DNA from: Grimontia marina
Lineage (GTDB): Bacteria > Pseudomonadota > Gammaproteobacteria > Enterobacterales > Vibrionaceae
Reading direction: 5' to 3'
NCBI RefSeq assembly: GCF_900060185.1
Contig: NZ_FIZY01000026.1
Coordinates: 1 to 64,000, forward strand
Length of the DNA: 64,000 nucleotides
The first letter of the stretch is position 1; each line of letters opens with the position of its first letter. The notes below the pieces were generated by a model. That model did no database searches. It had not been told where the DNA came from and was given only the letters and a program-made list of their open reading frames with translations. A program made the position numbers and the translations under genes. Shown one piece after another: positions 1 to 9,270 of the stretch.

Positions 1-591
1 ACAAAGCACACAAGGTTTATCCCTACCTGCTGCGTGATATCGATGTCACTTATCCAAACCAAGCTTGGGCGATTGACATCACGTACATCCCCATGGCGAA
101 GGGGTTCCTGTATCTGGTGGCCATTATCGACTGGTATAGCCGCAAAGTACTGGCTTGGCGCTTGTCGAATACGATGGATACAAGCTTTTGCATTGAGGCT
201 CTCGAAGACGCACTGCAACACTACGGGCCGCCCGATATCTTCAATTCAGATCAAGGCAGCCAGTTTACTAGCGCTGAGTTTACTCAGAGATTAATCGACC
301 ATGATGTACGGATAAGCATGGATGGGAAAGGACGCTGGGTCGACAACGTGTTCATCGAGCGATTATGGCGTAGCTTGAAATATGAGGAGGTTTACTTAAA
401 AGCCTATACCACCCCCCGAGAAGCTGAACTTGAAATCGGCCACTACATGGTGTTCTATAACGAAGAGCGTAACCATCAGGGACTCAATGACCTTACTCCT
501 GATGAAGCCTACTTCGGCAGGCAAAGATACGCAGCATGAGCGGGATCAAACACTTAAAAAATTAGCTTGTGTGTCCAACCAATGGGGTCCA
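1..591 (+). mobile_element. Right-hand part of an IS3-family insertion sequence
   Basis: This is the 3' end of an insertion sequence; the left part lies outside the window. It carries the DDE domain of an OrfB transposase. After the transposase stop come about 50 bp ending in GTGTCCAACCAATGGGGTCCA (571-591); its reverse complement starts TGGACCCCATTGG and has the TG...CA form of IS3-family ends, so 591 is proposed as the right boundary. Immediately beyond it phage coding sequence resumes. The left inverted repeat and target duplication cannot be checked here. Confidence 0.75.
3..539 (+). CDS. IS3-family transposase OrfB, C-terminal part (5' end outside window)
   Basis: This is the catalytic integrase-like (rve) domain of an IS3-family transposase, which cuts and joins the IS ends. 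The reading frame is open from base 3, so the protein begins before the window; ATG 93 is internal. The DDE residues are visible in AIDITYI (first Asp), [10 protein letters not shown] (second Asp) and [17 protein letters not shown] (Glu). The C-terminus has the usual [10 protein letters not shown] ... TPDEAYF ending of the family. The gene is intact as far as it can be seen. OrfA and the frameshift region are not in the window. Confidence 0.9.
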   Translation, partial: KAHKVYPYLLRDIDVTYPNQAWAIDITYIPMAKGFLYLVAIIDWYSRKVLAWRLSNTMDTSFCIEALEDALQHYGPPDIFNSDQGSQFTSAEFTQRLIDHDVRISMDGKGRWVDNVFIERLWRSLKYEEVYLKAYTTPREAELEIGHYMVFYNEERNHQGLNDLTPDEAYFGRQRYAA

Positions 592-794
592 CTTCTCACA
601 CCCAATTGGCATCGAGCCATGTGGCGCTGCAACAACACGTCGAAAAGCTGCCCGACCACGACGAGATATCGGGTCTCAAACTCAGCATTGAAAAGCTGCG
701 TGGGGACATTCGGGAAATACGCCCCAAGCTCGAAGGGCTCGACCGCATCAGCAACCTGCTGCTTGAAAACGAACTCAAGGAAAAGAACGGATGA
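592..794 (+). pseudogene. DUF2730 (Mu gp25-like) gene, 3' remnant cut by the IS
   Basis: The frame ending at 794 encodes a helical, charged stretch (LSIEKLRGDIREIRPKLEGL) typical of the DUF2730 family, small coiled-coil proteins just upstream of gp26/gp27 in Mu-like phages. Only about 65 C-terminal residues are phage-derived. The apparent ORF start lies inside the IS terminal repeat, so the N-terminal part has been separated by the insertion. The stop overlaps the next gene's ATG (ATGA), as expected inside a translationally coupled operon. The family call rests on position plus the sequence pattern. Confidence 0.6.
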
Positions 795-1087
795 CATTGC
801 ACACATTGCTACAACAAGACCGCCGCTTGGTGATGTTGCGCGTCCTGAATGAAATGCCAGGCTACGAGGCCAACGATTCAATCATTGATTCTGCCCTCGA
901 TGCCTACGGCCACAATGTCAGCCGCGATTTGGTGCGCACCGAGTTAAGCTGGCTCGCTGAGCAGCAATTGGTGACGCTGCGCGATGTCGCAGGCACCCAA
1001 GTGGCACGCATTACCCAGCGCGGCATAGATATCGCATTAGGCCAAGCCAATCACCCTGATATAAAACGCCCACGCCCAGGGGAATAA
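791..1087 (+). CDS. Mu gp26-like phage protein (VpaChn25_0724 type)
   Basis: This small 98-residue protein lies between the DUF2730 remnant and the DUF3486 gene, the position of Mu gp26. The sequence looks like a winged-helix fold: helices to about residue 45, then RTELSWLAEQQLVTLRD and VARITQRGIDIALG, which resemble the recognition helix and wing of small ArsR/PadR-like proteins. Homologues in Vibrio Mu-like prophages are annotated as VpaChn25_0724 family. Its function is not known; a structural or regulatory role at the start of the packaging operon is possible. The start overlaps the upstream stop by 4 bp. Confidence 0.7.
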   Translation: MTLHTLLQQDRRLVMLRVLNEMPGYEANDSIIDSALDAYGHNVSRDLVRTELSWLAEQQLVTLRDVAGTQVARITQRGIDIALGQANHPDIKRPRPGE

Positions 1088-1088
1088 C

Positions 1089-1667
1089 ATGACGGAGACT
1101 GCGCACACCAAAAACCGCATAAGCAAAATAGACCAATTGCCGGACGACATTAAAACCCAACTCAATATCTTGCTGCGTGAGGGCAAAATGCCACAAACGG
1201 CAATCCGCGAACAAATTAATGCGCTCATTGATGAATTTGACCTGCCCGAAGACCAGAAAATAAGCCGCAATGGGTTAAGCCGTTATTCGCAGAGTTTTCA
1301 TAAAGGCATGGCGCGTTATCAGCAAGCGCAGCAGCTGACCCAACAATGGGTTAAACAATTTGGGGAAACACCTCAAACCGACATTGCCCGCAGCCTGATT
1401 GAAATTGGGAAAAGCCAGATATTCGATATTCAGATGAAAGCGCTGGAAGAGAACGAACCGCTCGACCCTAAAACCCTTTCAGTGTTATCGCTGGCCATTA
1501 AGCGTTTGCAGGAAGCGCAAAGCGGCAGCGTGAAACTCGAAAAGGAAATTCGAAAACAAGCGATGGAAGAAGCAGCAAGCACCGCAGAGAAAACCGCCAA
1601 AACCTTGGGCCTCACCAAAGAGGGGGCCACCACGATTCGTAATCAAATATTGGGGTTATCATCATGA
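1089..1667 (+). CDS. DUF3486 protein, Mu gp27-like small terminase subunit
   Basis: The 192-residue, strongly helical and charged protein fits the DUF3486 family (Mu gp27), proposed as the small terminase subunit that recognises packaging DNA. The N-terminal part contains a predicted helix-turn-helix-like segment (INALIDEFDLPEDQKISRNGLSRYSQ, given here as IND..RYSQ in short), and the C-terminal half is a long helix rich in Glu, Lys and Ala. It overlaps the large terminase gene by 4 bp (ATGA), which implies translational coupling. The family is supported by both sequence and order; the packaging role is from the Mu literature. Confidence 0.82.
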   Translation: MTETAHTKNRISKIDQLPDDIKTQLNILLREGKMPQTAIREQINALIDEFDLPEDQKISRNGLSRYSQSFHKGMARYQQAQQLTQQWVKQFGETPQTDIARSLIEIGKSQIFDIQMKALEENEPLDPKTLSVLSLAIKRLQEAQSGSVKLEKEIRKQAMEEAASTAEKTAKTLGLTKEGATTIRNQILGLSS

Positions 1668-3250
1668 TGATGAAAGATGAGCGTTCCCCCGTTGCCGCTG
1701 CTGTTTCACACCTTCATTATCAGTACGACAATAATGAAGTCTTATTGCCCTACCAAAAATATTGGATAGAGGATGACTCGCCACTCAAGATTGCAGAGAA
1801 ATCCCGTCGAACCGGTATCACTTGGGCCGAAGCCTGTGATGCTTCGCTGACCACGTCAAAAAGTAAAACCCATGGCGGGTGTCATCATTTCTATGTCGGC
1901 TCGAATAAAGAAATGGCGCGCGAGTTTATTGATGCGGTCGCGATGTGGGCCAAAGCCTTTGATAAAGCCGCTGGCGAAATATGCGAAGAAGTCATCGAGG
2001 AAGAAGACAAAGACATTCTCACCTACGTCATTTATTTCGCGTCCGGCTTTAAAGTCCAAGCCCTCTCATCTAACCCGTCAAACCTTCGCGGCATGCAAGG
2101 CAATGTGACCATTGATGAAGCCGCCTTTCATGAACGCTTGGCCGAAGTATTAAAAGCCGCGCTCGCATTAACCATGTGGGGCTGCAAAGTTCGTCTTATT
2201 TCCACCCATAACGGCACAGAGAATCAATTCAATGAACTGATTCAACAAAGCCGCGCGGGTAAAAAAGATTACAGCGTCCACACCATTACCTTGAGTGATG
2301 CCTGTTGTGATGGGTTATATCAGCGTATTTGCCAAGTAAGTAGCAAGACATGGAGCCAGGAAGAGGAAGACCATTGGATTGCAGGCTTATTAAAAGCCAC
2401 GGCCACCGAAGAAGATGCATTAGAAGAATATTTCTGTGTGCCTAAATCTGGCTCGGGCGTGTATATCCCGCGCAGTTATCGCGAGCGCGCTGCCGTGCTC
2501 GAAAATAACGTGGTGCATTTTAATGGCTCTGCAGCCTTTAACGCCTTGCCCGAACGGTTACGCGCAATGGACATGGCCGAATGGTTAGAGCAAAACGTTA
2601 AAACTCTGCTTGATGATTTACCCACACACCTTCGCCATACCCTTGGGGAAGACTTTGCCCGCTCGGGCGATTTAACCGTCTTTGCCCCGTGTACTGTATT
2701 GCAAAATACCCAACGGCAAATCCCTTTTTTGGTTGAACTGTTTAATGTGCCGTTTAAACAACAAGAACAAGTGCTGTATTACATTGCCGACCGCCTGCCC
2801 CGTCGTGATGGCATCAAACTCGATGCCCGAGGCAATGGCCAATATTTGGCCGAGCAAGCGGCAGAGAAATACGGGGCGGAAGTGGAACAGGTAATGTTAT
2901 CGACGGCCTATTACCGCGAGAACATGCCGAGTTTTAAAGCCGCCTTTGAAGATGACGAATTACAAATGCCAAAGAACGAGGATGTCATTAATGACTTCTC
3001 GTCTATCCAAATGATTCGCGGCGTGCCAAGCATTGATGATGCCCGCACAAAATCTGCAGACGGTCATCAACGCCACGGGGATTCCGCGATTGCGATTTTT
3101 CTGGCCTACCTCGCCTCAAAAGAAGAATGCCGCCGCTATGAATTGCACCGCATTGTAGAAGCCGAAAACAACCGCAACCTGCACGAAGACACCCGCCGCC
3201 AGTTCACTCACACCCGTGGCCTCAAAGGCATGCGCGGTGGCCTGCTTTAG
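1664..3250 (+). CDS. Mu gp28-like large terminase subunit
   Basis: This is the 528-residue ATPase/nuclease that packages phage DNA headful by headful. The N-terminal ATPase has a Walker-A-like EKSRRTGITWA at about residue 45 and a Walker-B-like NVTIDEAAFH near residue 150. The C-terminal RNase-H-like nuclease shows acidic positions in GEDFARSGDLTVFAP (about 330), IKLDARGNGQYLAEQ and GDSAIAIFLA. The length is normal for the family. Three consecutive ATG codons stand at the start; the first overlaps the upstream stop. The portal gene follows after 9 bp with a good GGAG ribosome site. Confidence 0.93.
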   Translation: MMMKDERSPVAAAVSHLHYQYDNNEVLLPYQKYWIEDDSPLKIAEKSRRTGITWAEACDASLTTSKSKTHGGCHHFYVGSNKEMAREFIDAVAMWAKAFDKAAGEICEEVIEEEDKDILTYVIYFASGFKVQALSSNPSNLRGMQGNVTIDEAAFHERLAEVLKAALALTMWGCKVRLISTHNGTENQFNELIQQSRAGKKDYSVHTITLSDACCDGLYQRICQVSSKTWSQEEEDHWIAGLLKATATEEDALEEYFCVPKSGSGVYIPRSYRERAAVLENNVVHFNGSAAFNALPERLRAMDMAEWLEQNVKTLLDDLPTHLRHTLGEDFARSGDLTVFAPCTVLQNTQRQIPFLVELFNVPFKQQEQVLYYIADRLPRRDGIKLDARGNGQYLAEQAAEKYGAEVEQVMLSTAYYRENMPSFKAAFEDDELQMPKNEDVINDFSSIQMIRGVPSIDDARTKSADGHQRHGDSAIAIFLAYLASKEECRRYELHRIVEAENNRNLHEDTRRQFTHTRGLKGMRGGLL

Positions 3251-3259
3251 GAGATCGCC

Positions 3260-4816
3260 ATGATAATCAACCCCACTACAAATAAGCCGTTTACTCGGCA
3301 AGAAAAAGAGGAACTGCAGGCACACCATAGCCGTGCCCATGTCACCAGTGTGCGCCGCCCCATGGCGACCCATTCGATAGCCAGTTATCTCACCCCCGCG
3401 CGCCTGGCCAATGTGCTGCGCAATGCCATCAACGGCCAAGCGGAAGATTACTTTGTGTTGGCAGAAGAAATGGAAGAGCGCGACACCCATTACCGCTCGG
3501 TGCTGTCTACGCGTAAACTCGCCGCCGCCTCATTAAGCCCAACGGTAGAAGCAGCCAGCGATGACGAACAAGACCAGGCACTCGCAGAAGCGGTGCGCCA
3601 GCTGCTGCGCCACCCTCAGTGGGAAGATTGTGTGTTTGATTTGCTCGATGGTATCGGCAAAGGCATTGGCCTGGTCGAAATGCTGTGGGATACCACCGAC
3701 ACGCCTTGGCAGCCTTACGAGTACAAATGGGTAGACCCGCGCTTTATTCGTTTGGACGAGGATACGCAGAGCGAACTGCGCTTAGTCACCGATGACAACC
3801 CAAGCGACGGCGAACCCTTGGCCCCGAATAAATACCTGGTTCACTTGCCGCGCATGAAGTCCGGCCATTGGCTTCGCGCGGGCCTCGCCCGTGTGGTGGC
3901 CGTGATGTATATGCTCAAATCCTTCACGGTCAGAGATTGGTGGGCCTTCGCTGAAGTGTTTGGCATGCCCATTCGTGTGGGGAAATACCACAGTAATGCC
4001 TCTGATGAAGACATACGTACCCTGATTAACGCCATTGCAACCATCGCCAGTGATGCTGGCGCGGCCATTCCCGAATCCATGCAAATCGAGATGGTGGAAA
4101 CCGCCAAGGGCAGTGGCGGCGATACCCTGTTTGAGAACATGGCCGAGTGGGCCGACCGCCAGATTTCCAAAACCGTGCTCGGCCAAACCATGACCACGGA
4201 TGACGGCTCAAGCCAAAGCCAAGCGAAAGTGCATAACGAAGTGCGCCAAGACATCATCAACTGGGATGCCCGCCAGTTGGCCAACACCTTAAACGCTCAC
4301 CTCGTCAAACCCTTCATCGACATGAACTGGGGGCCGCAAAAACAGTACCCGCGCATCATCATCAAGCTCGAAGAAAGCGAGGACATTAAAGCCTGGGTGG
4401 AGGCGATTACCCCTCTTATAGATAGAGGGATGAAAGTCCAAGCCTCCGAGGTGCGTGACCGTGTTGGTCTGTCTGACCCTGAAGACGATGGCGAATTGCT
4501 GCATGCCGTGAACAATCAACCTATCGATACACCCGCGCTCAACCGCCAGCAGCTGGCGCTCAATCGCGCCCTGCCCGCCATCGATACCGAAGCGGAAATA
4601 GATGAACTGGTGAACAGTGGCTTAAACGAATGGGAAGCAGTGAGCGCCCCCATACTGAACCCCATCTTGGACGCCGCCAAACAGGCTGACAGTTTCGAGG
4701 CGTTTAACCTGGCTTTAAACGATATCGCGAGCGAACTCGATGCCAGCGCCTTTGCCGAACAGCTGGCCGCCCTGTGCTGGCAAGCCCGCGCCTTGGGAGA
4801 TGTGAGCGATGGATAA
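3260..4816 (+). CDS. DUF935 portal protein (Mu gp29-like)
   Basis: The 518-residue protein belongs to the DUF935 family, the portal of Mu-like phages, which forms the ring through which DNA enters and leaves the head. Characteristic stretches include RDTHYRSVLSTRKLAA near residue 75, a DGIGKGIGLVEMLWD segment, and VRDWWAFAEVFGMPIRVGKY in the middle. The C-terminal 100 residues are acidic and helical. The gene overlaps the following MuF gene by 8 bp. Order and length agree with Mu. Confidence 0.92.
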   Translation: MIINPTTNKPFTRQEKEELQAHHSRAHVTSVRRPMATHSIASYLTPARLANVLRNAINGQAEDYFVLAEEMEERDTHYRSVLSTRKLAAASLSPTVEAASDDEQDQALAEAVRQLLRHPQWEDCVFDLLDGIGKGIGLVEMLWDTTDTPWQPYEYKWVDPRFIRLDEDTQSELRLVTDDNPSDGEPLAPNKYLVHLPRMKSGHWLRAGLARVVAVMYMLKSFTVRDWWAFAEVFGMPIRVGKYHSNASDEDIRTLINAIATIASDAGAAIPESMQIEMVETAKGSGGDTLFENMAEWADRQISKTVLGQTMTTDDGSSQSQAKVHNEVRQDIINWDARQLANTLNAHLVKPFIDMNWGPQKQYPRIIIKLEESEDIKAWVEAITPLIDRGMKVQASEVRDRVGLSDPEDDGELLHAVNNQPIDTPALNRQQLALNRALPAIDTEAEIDELVNSGLNEWEAVSAPILNPILDAAKQADSFEAFNLALNDIASELDASAFAEQLAALCWQARALGDVSDG

Positions 4817-5564
4817 TGACATCATCCCTGCAGAAGCCTTGGCTTACCTGAAAGCCAAAGGGTTAAAAGTGGGCTTTCATCATGCCGACGTGTGGAAGGA
4901 TGAACACAACGCCGCCTTCACCGTGGCCAAGATGATGCAGCTCGACATGCTCGACGATGTCAAAGTGGCACTGGCCACCGCACTCGAAGAAGGCCAAACC
5001 TTTAAACAGTTCGCCGAAAGCCTCAAACCCTACCTAATACAAAAAGGATGGTGGGGCGAGCAGCTGGCCCGTGACCCGCTTGATGGGGATATCAAAGCGG
5101 TAAAGCTTGGCAGTGATGCGCGTTTAAAAACCATTTACCGCACCAACATGCGCACCGCCCGCGCGGCAGGTCAATGGGAACGCATCGAGCGCACCAAAGC
5201 CACCCACCCTTTTTTGCTGTATGAACTGGGGCCAAGTCGCGAACACCGAAAAGATCACCAAGCCTGGGCGGGGATCATTCTCCCTTCCGACCACCCTTGG
5301 TGGCAAACCCACATGCCGCCCAATGGTTGGGGCTGTAAATGCAGAGTGCGCCAACTGAGCCAACGCGAAGCAAACAGGCTGATTGCGTCAGGGCAATACA
5401 GCACCCATGCGCCAGCACTTGAAGAAAGGGATTGGCTGAACAAACGAACGGGAGAAGTTGAGCGCGTACCGAAAGGCATCGACCCTGGTTGGAACTACAA
5501 CCCAGGGAGCCGACAAAATGAACTCGACAGGCAATTTCAGAAAAAGCAACAGGAGGCGCGCTAA
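4809..5564 (+). CDS. MuF-type head morphogenesis protein (Mu gp30-like)
   Basis: This 251-residue protein has the Phage_Mu_F domain found in minor head proteins that associate with the portal. Typical signatures are YRTNMRTARAAGQWERI near residue 110 and the later W- and C-rich block HPWWQTHMPPNGWGCKCRV (about 155-175). At 251 residues it is a short form, ending soon after the MuF domain. It is the last phage gene before the reversed hsd cassette, and its stop codon sits in the loop of a terminator-like hairpin. Confidence 0.9.
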   Translation: MDNDIIPAEALAYLKAKGLKVGFHHADVWKDEHNAAFTVAKMMQLDMLDDVKVALATALEEGQTFKQFAESLKPYLIQKGWWGEQLARDPLDGDIKAVKLGSDARLKTIYRTNMRTARAAGQWERIERTKATHPFLLYELGPSREHRKDHQAWAGIILPSDHPWWQTHMPPNGWGCKCRVRQLSQREANRLIASGQYSTHAPALEERDWLNKRTGEVERVPKGIDPGWNYNPGSRQNELDRQFQKKQQEAR

Positions 5565-5577
5565 GCGCCTCTTTGTT
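5553..5577 (+). terminator. Hairpin overlapping the MuF stop codon
   Basis: A perfect 7-bp stem GAGGCGC/GCGCCTC encloses a 5-nt loop that contains the TAA stop of the MuF gene, followed by TTTGTTGTT. It would end the packaging-portal transcription unit and also faces the 3' end of hsdR. It implies that the protease-head-tail genes on the far side of the cassette need their own promoter. Confidence 0.65.
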
Positions 5578-5662
5578 GTTCAGTGATGCAGTTGGGTGGG
5601 TGGTGAGTGTTTAAACGATTATGGCGAGATTTAAACGAGTGTTAAACAGTCAATTCAGTCGC

Positions 5663-8068
5663 TCAACTGCTATAAAGATGTTTTTGAAAACCTAAAAAAG
5701 TATCTCTAATCACTGCGGTAGAACCAAACAAATCTACGGCATCTTTCGGTGTCTTGTATTTCAAAGTCAACAGACTTGGCATCTTCTTAGGAAGAAGTTC
5801 ACCTTCGCCATCTTGAATGTACTTACCTAAAATAAAGTTGATAAAGTCTTGCTGATTGTTATCTGTAAATACAGTATCGATTATCGCCTTAGCATCAGCT
5901 ACGCGAGTAGCACGAGATTTGGTTTCAGCCGCATAAGCAACATATGCAAGCACATCATAAACATCACTATTTTCTGCATCGATTAGCTCTTTCATCGCAC
6001 CAAGCTTCTCTGAATCATATCCATGCTCAGCCAAATTTAATAGTAGTTGTTCTCGTGTTGTGGCATCCGACCAGATTTCACGAAGTCTATCTTCATTTTC
6101 AAAAAACTTAGGCAAGTCATCAAACATTAACTGCATAAACTCATGAGCTGTTATTGGCTTGTCGCCATGCCAATACATTACAGAGCTAATATGCTTGATA
6201 GAGCGTTCTTTACCATCACTAAGCTTAATCTTAACTTTCTTTTTCTTTTCACAAATACACGTTAGCGCACCACAATCTTTACATGGTTTAGGTTCTGGTT
6301 TTTCACAAGCACAAGGTTGCTGACCACATTTATCACATGGTTTACCTCCGCCACGAGGCTTTGGCTCTTCAGGCTCTAGTGGCTCACCATCCCAATCTGG
6401 ATCAGCAAAATTATGATAGGCCTTTACAAAGTCGTAGATAGTGAAATAGTCTTTACCGTCAAAAACACGAGTTCCTCGCCCAACGATTTGCTTAAACTCA
6501 ATCATGTTTTTACATTCACGCATCAGAACAATGTTACGTACATTTCGGGCATCAACTCCCGTAGATAGCTTGCGTGAAGTCGTTAAAATGGTAGGAATAG
6601 ATTTTTCGTTGTCTTGAAATACCTTAAGATCGGTTTCACCTGCTTTACCATCATCAGCAGTAACTCGAACGCAATAAGATGGGTTACTTGTCCAGCCTTT
6701 ATACACCGCATATTTATTGATGAAATCACGCACCATCCCAGCGTGCTCTTGAGTGGCGCAGAACACGATGGTTTTCTCTTTAGGGTTAAATTTATCCATC
6801 CAATAATGCACTCGTTTTTTTTCACGGGCAGGGATGGTAATAATGCGGTTGAAATCACCTTCTTTGTATACACGCCCTTCTTCAGGCTCTCCATCAATGA
6901 TGACACCATCGCCTTTGGTATAGATGTATTCATCCATAGTGCCAACGATAGGCAACACTTTAAATGGTGTTAAAAAGCCATCATTAATGCCTTCTTTTAG
7001 GGTGTAGCTATAAACAGGTTCACCAAAATATTTATAAGTATCCGTGTTATCTTTTCGCTTTGGCGTAGCGGTTAAGCCTAGCTGAACTGCTGATTCAAAA
7101 TACTCTAGAACACCGCGCCATGAACTTTCATCTTTCGCACCGCCACGGTGACACTCATCAATCATAATGAAATCAAAGAAGTCTGATGGGTACTCGCCAA
7201 AGTAAGGAGCATCTTCACCATTCTCATCTTTGCCCGACATGAATGTTTGGAAAATAGTGAAGAAAATAGAACCGTTCTTAGGAACTCTACCTGCCTTTTT
7301 TACTTCTTTTGGGTCTATTCGAATGATAGCGTCTTCAGAAAATGGTGAGAATGAATTGAACGCTTGGTCTGCAAGAATATTACGGTCGGCAAGGAACAAG
7401 ATTCGTGGACGACGAACCGCCTTAGAAATATCCGTTTGAGATACTTTTGACCATCGAGAGTAAAACAGCTTCCATGCAAGTTGGAATGCAATGAACGTTT
7501 TACCCGTTCCCGTAGCCAGTGTTAACAGGATCCTATCGTCGCCCTTTGCTATTGCTTCTAGGGCATTGTTGATTGCGTTTTCTTGGTAGTAACGAGCCGT
7601 CCAGCTACCACCTTTTGTTTCAAAAGGCACATCAGAAAAGCGTTGCCGCCATTCAGCGGCACAGCCAGAATCAGTAAAGGTCAATTTCCATAATTCTTCA
7701 GGACTAAGGTATCTATCAACTAACTTTTGTCCACCTGTAACCATGTCTATTTGGTAGATATCATGACCATTAGTAGCATAGGCAATTCTACATTGAAGAC
7801 GAGTCGCATAGTCGATAGCCTGTCGTACCCCTTCGGTATAAGACAAAGACTCTTTCTTTGCCTCAACAACACCCAGTTTTTTACCTTTGTACTCTAAGAC
7901 GTAGTCAGACGAAACTTTAGTGCCACGCTTACCACCATTCATGATACGACCTGGGCAGATAACCTCACGGCGAATATAGCTATGTTCAATGCTACCCCAG
8001 CCACACCTTGCTAGCATCGGATCAATAAAGTCAGCACGGGTATCGGCTTCGGTTCTTTGTGAGGTCAT
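5663..8068 (-). CDS. hsdR: Type I restriction endonuclease, R (motor/nuclease) subunit
   Basis: HsdR supplies DNA translocation and cleavage in the HsdR2M2S1 complex. The N-terminal nuclease domain shows D55 and E69-x-K71 (PD-ExK). The helicase core has Walker A ATGTGKT at 185-191, DECH at 304-307 and TATP at 333-336, then the second RecA-like domain with a VGRGTR motif. An insert near residues 576-609 carries eight cysteines in two copies of C-x2-C-G-x3-C-x-C, probably zinc binding. The 801-residue length and C-terminal region resemble the EcoEI/EcoAI (type IB) R subunits. It lies 26 bp after hsdS with its own ribosome site (GGGGAAG). No frameshift is seen, so restriction is probably active. 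Confidence 0.95.
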   Translation of the reverse strand: MTSQRTEADTRADFIDPMLARCGWGSIEHSYIRREVICPGRIMNGGKRGTKVSSDYVLEYKGKKLGVVEAKKESLSYTEGVRQAIDYATRLQCRIAYATNGHDIYQIDMVTGGQKLVDRYLSPEELWKLTFTDSGCAAEWRQRFSDVPFETKGGSWTARYYQENAINNALEAIAKGDDRILLTLATGTGKTFIAFQLAWKLFYSRWSKVSQTDISKAVRRPRILFLADRNILADQAFNSFSPFSEDAIIRIDPKEVKKAGRVPKNGSIFFTIFQTFMSGKDENGEDAPYFGEYPSDFFDFIMIDECHRGGAKDESSWRGVLEYFESAVQLGLTATPKRKDNTDTYKYFGEPVYSYTLKEGINDGFLTPFKVLPIVGTMDEYIYTKGDGVIIDGEPEEGRVYKEGDFNRIITIPAREKKRVHYWMDKFNPKEKTIVFCATQEHAGMVRDFINKYAVYKGWTSNPSYCVRVTADDGKAGETDLKVFQDNEKSIPTILTTSRKLSTGVDARNVRNIVLMRECKNMIEFKQIVGRGTRVFDGKDYFTIYDFVKAYHNFADPDWDGEPLEPEEPKPRGGGKPCDKCGQQPCACEKPEPKPCKDCGALTCICEKKKKVKIKLSDGKERSIKHISSVMYWHGDKPITAHEFMQLMFDDLPKFFENEDRLREIWSDATTREQLLLNLAEHGYDSEKLGAMKELIDAENSDVYDVLAYVAYAAETKSRATRVADAKAIIDTVFTDNNQQDFINFILGKYIQDGEGELLPKKMPSLLTLKYKTPKDAVDLFGSTAVIRDTFLGFQKHLYSS

Positions 8069-8094
8069 AGTTATTGCTTCCCCTGATCTAAGCG

Positions 8095-9270
8095 CTATAG
8101 CTTGCCACTAAAAGCTTGCTGTAACACTGATTGCTTAAGTTCATCTAATGCTTTGATTTTATTTGTATACACTAGCTTTAATCGGGAGGTCTCATTTTTT
8201 ATAAAGGCAACTTGATCAATTAGTTTTCTTTGCTCTTCAATACTAGGAAGAACAAGAGGTAACTCTTTAATAATTCCCATATTTAACCCAGCCATAATAG
8301 CTCCTTTAGCTCTAATTAAAAGATATTTTCTAGCTATTGGATGGTGCAAGAAATAAATATGCAAGTACTCTGGTAAGCACTTACTTTGATCTAATGTAAT
8401 ACAGCAAATATGTTTAGTATTAATTGTTTTTGGTATGTCATCAGGAACGATTGCGCACCGACCACATGTTCCCATTATAGTAATTAATACATCTTTTGGC
8501 TTAACCTCAAATTTTGATAACTCTTCAAATTTCTCAGGTGTTATAAATCGCTGCCCCCCCCACTTAAACTCGTTATTAACAGTGTTATCAATCCCCAAAA
8601 CGGCAATTCCGTTATCAACAATCTCCTTCTTTAACAACTGACTACCAAAGGGGCCAGTTCTCATCGACCCTTTCTCTTTTTTTGCAGCATCAAGCACAGT
8701 GCAGTTCGGTTTAGTGTGCTTGGAGAAAATAGAGTTCTGACAGAAAGACTCAAACAGCTCCCCAGTATTTTCTAGGTTTTTTTCTGCATTCTGCTTTGCT
8801 TTTTTGATATCAGAAAAAATGGCATCTAACTTGGAAACTATTTGTTTTTGAACTTCTAGAGTAGGCAGGCTAATACGAATGGATTCAATTTGCTTTTTAT
8901 TAATTGAATTGAAAACCGCACCATCACTACCAATAAGGTTTTTTTGGATAGACAGTAGGAAAAAATATAGAAATGATTGATCGATATGCTTGGCTCGAAT
9001 CGCAGCTAACCCTCGACCTATACAAATTTCTTCTGTCGCAATATTTATTGGACCAACAGGTGCTCGAACAGACATTAAAATATCACCGTCAAGCGCGATT
9101 TTAGTTACCTTTGATGTCCACTTAACAGGCGGTTTCAGGTACTTATCACCATATTCTTTTTTACCTTGATAAAAGGGTAAACCTATACGATCGGTATTAT
9201 AATACTTCCCTTCAGGACTTTGTCCTGCAACAACCTCACAAACATCAATTAATTTTTTAACTTGCCACAT
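8095..9270 (-). CDS. hsdS: Type I restriction-modification specificity subunit
   Basis: HsdS gives sequence specificity to both methylation and cleavage. The 391-residue protein has the two-fold organisation of the family: a first target recognition domain (about 1-150), a central conserved helical region (LPTLEVQKQIVSKLDAIFSD), a second recognition domain (about 190-330) and a final conserved helix (LPSIEEQRKLIDQVAF). The repeated LP-x-[IL]-E-x-Q motif marks the spacer helices that bind HsdM. Its ATG shares one base with the hsdM stop (TAATG), indicating coupled translation. The DNA target cannot be deduced from sequence. Confidence 0.94.
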   Translation of the reverse strand: MWQVKKLIDVCEVVAGQSPEGKYYNTDRIGLPFYQGKKEYGDKYLKPPVKWTSKVTKIALDGDILMSVRAPVGPINIATEEICIGRGLAAIRAKHIDQSFLYFFLLSIQKNLIGSDGAVFNSINKKQIESIRISLPTLEVQKQIVSKLDAIFSDIKKAKQNAEKNLENTGELFESFCQNSIFSKHTKPNCTVLDAAKKEKGSMRTGPFGSQLLKKEIVDNGIAVLGIDNTVNNEFKWGGQRFITPEKFEELSKFEVKPKDVLITIMGTCGRCAIVPDDIPKTINTKHICCITLDQSKCLPEYLHIYFLHHPIARKYLLIRAKGAIMAGLNMGIIKELPLVLPSIEEQRKLIDQVAFIKNETSRLKLVYTNKIKALDELKQSVLQQAFSGKL

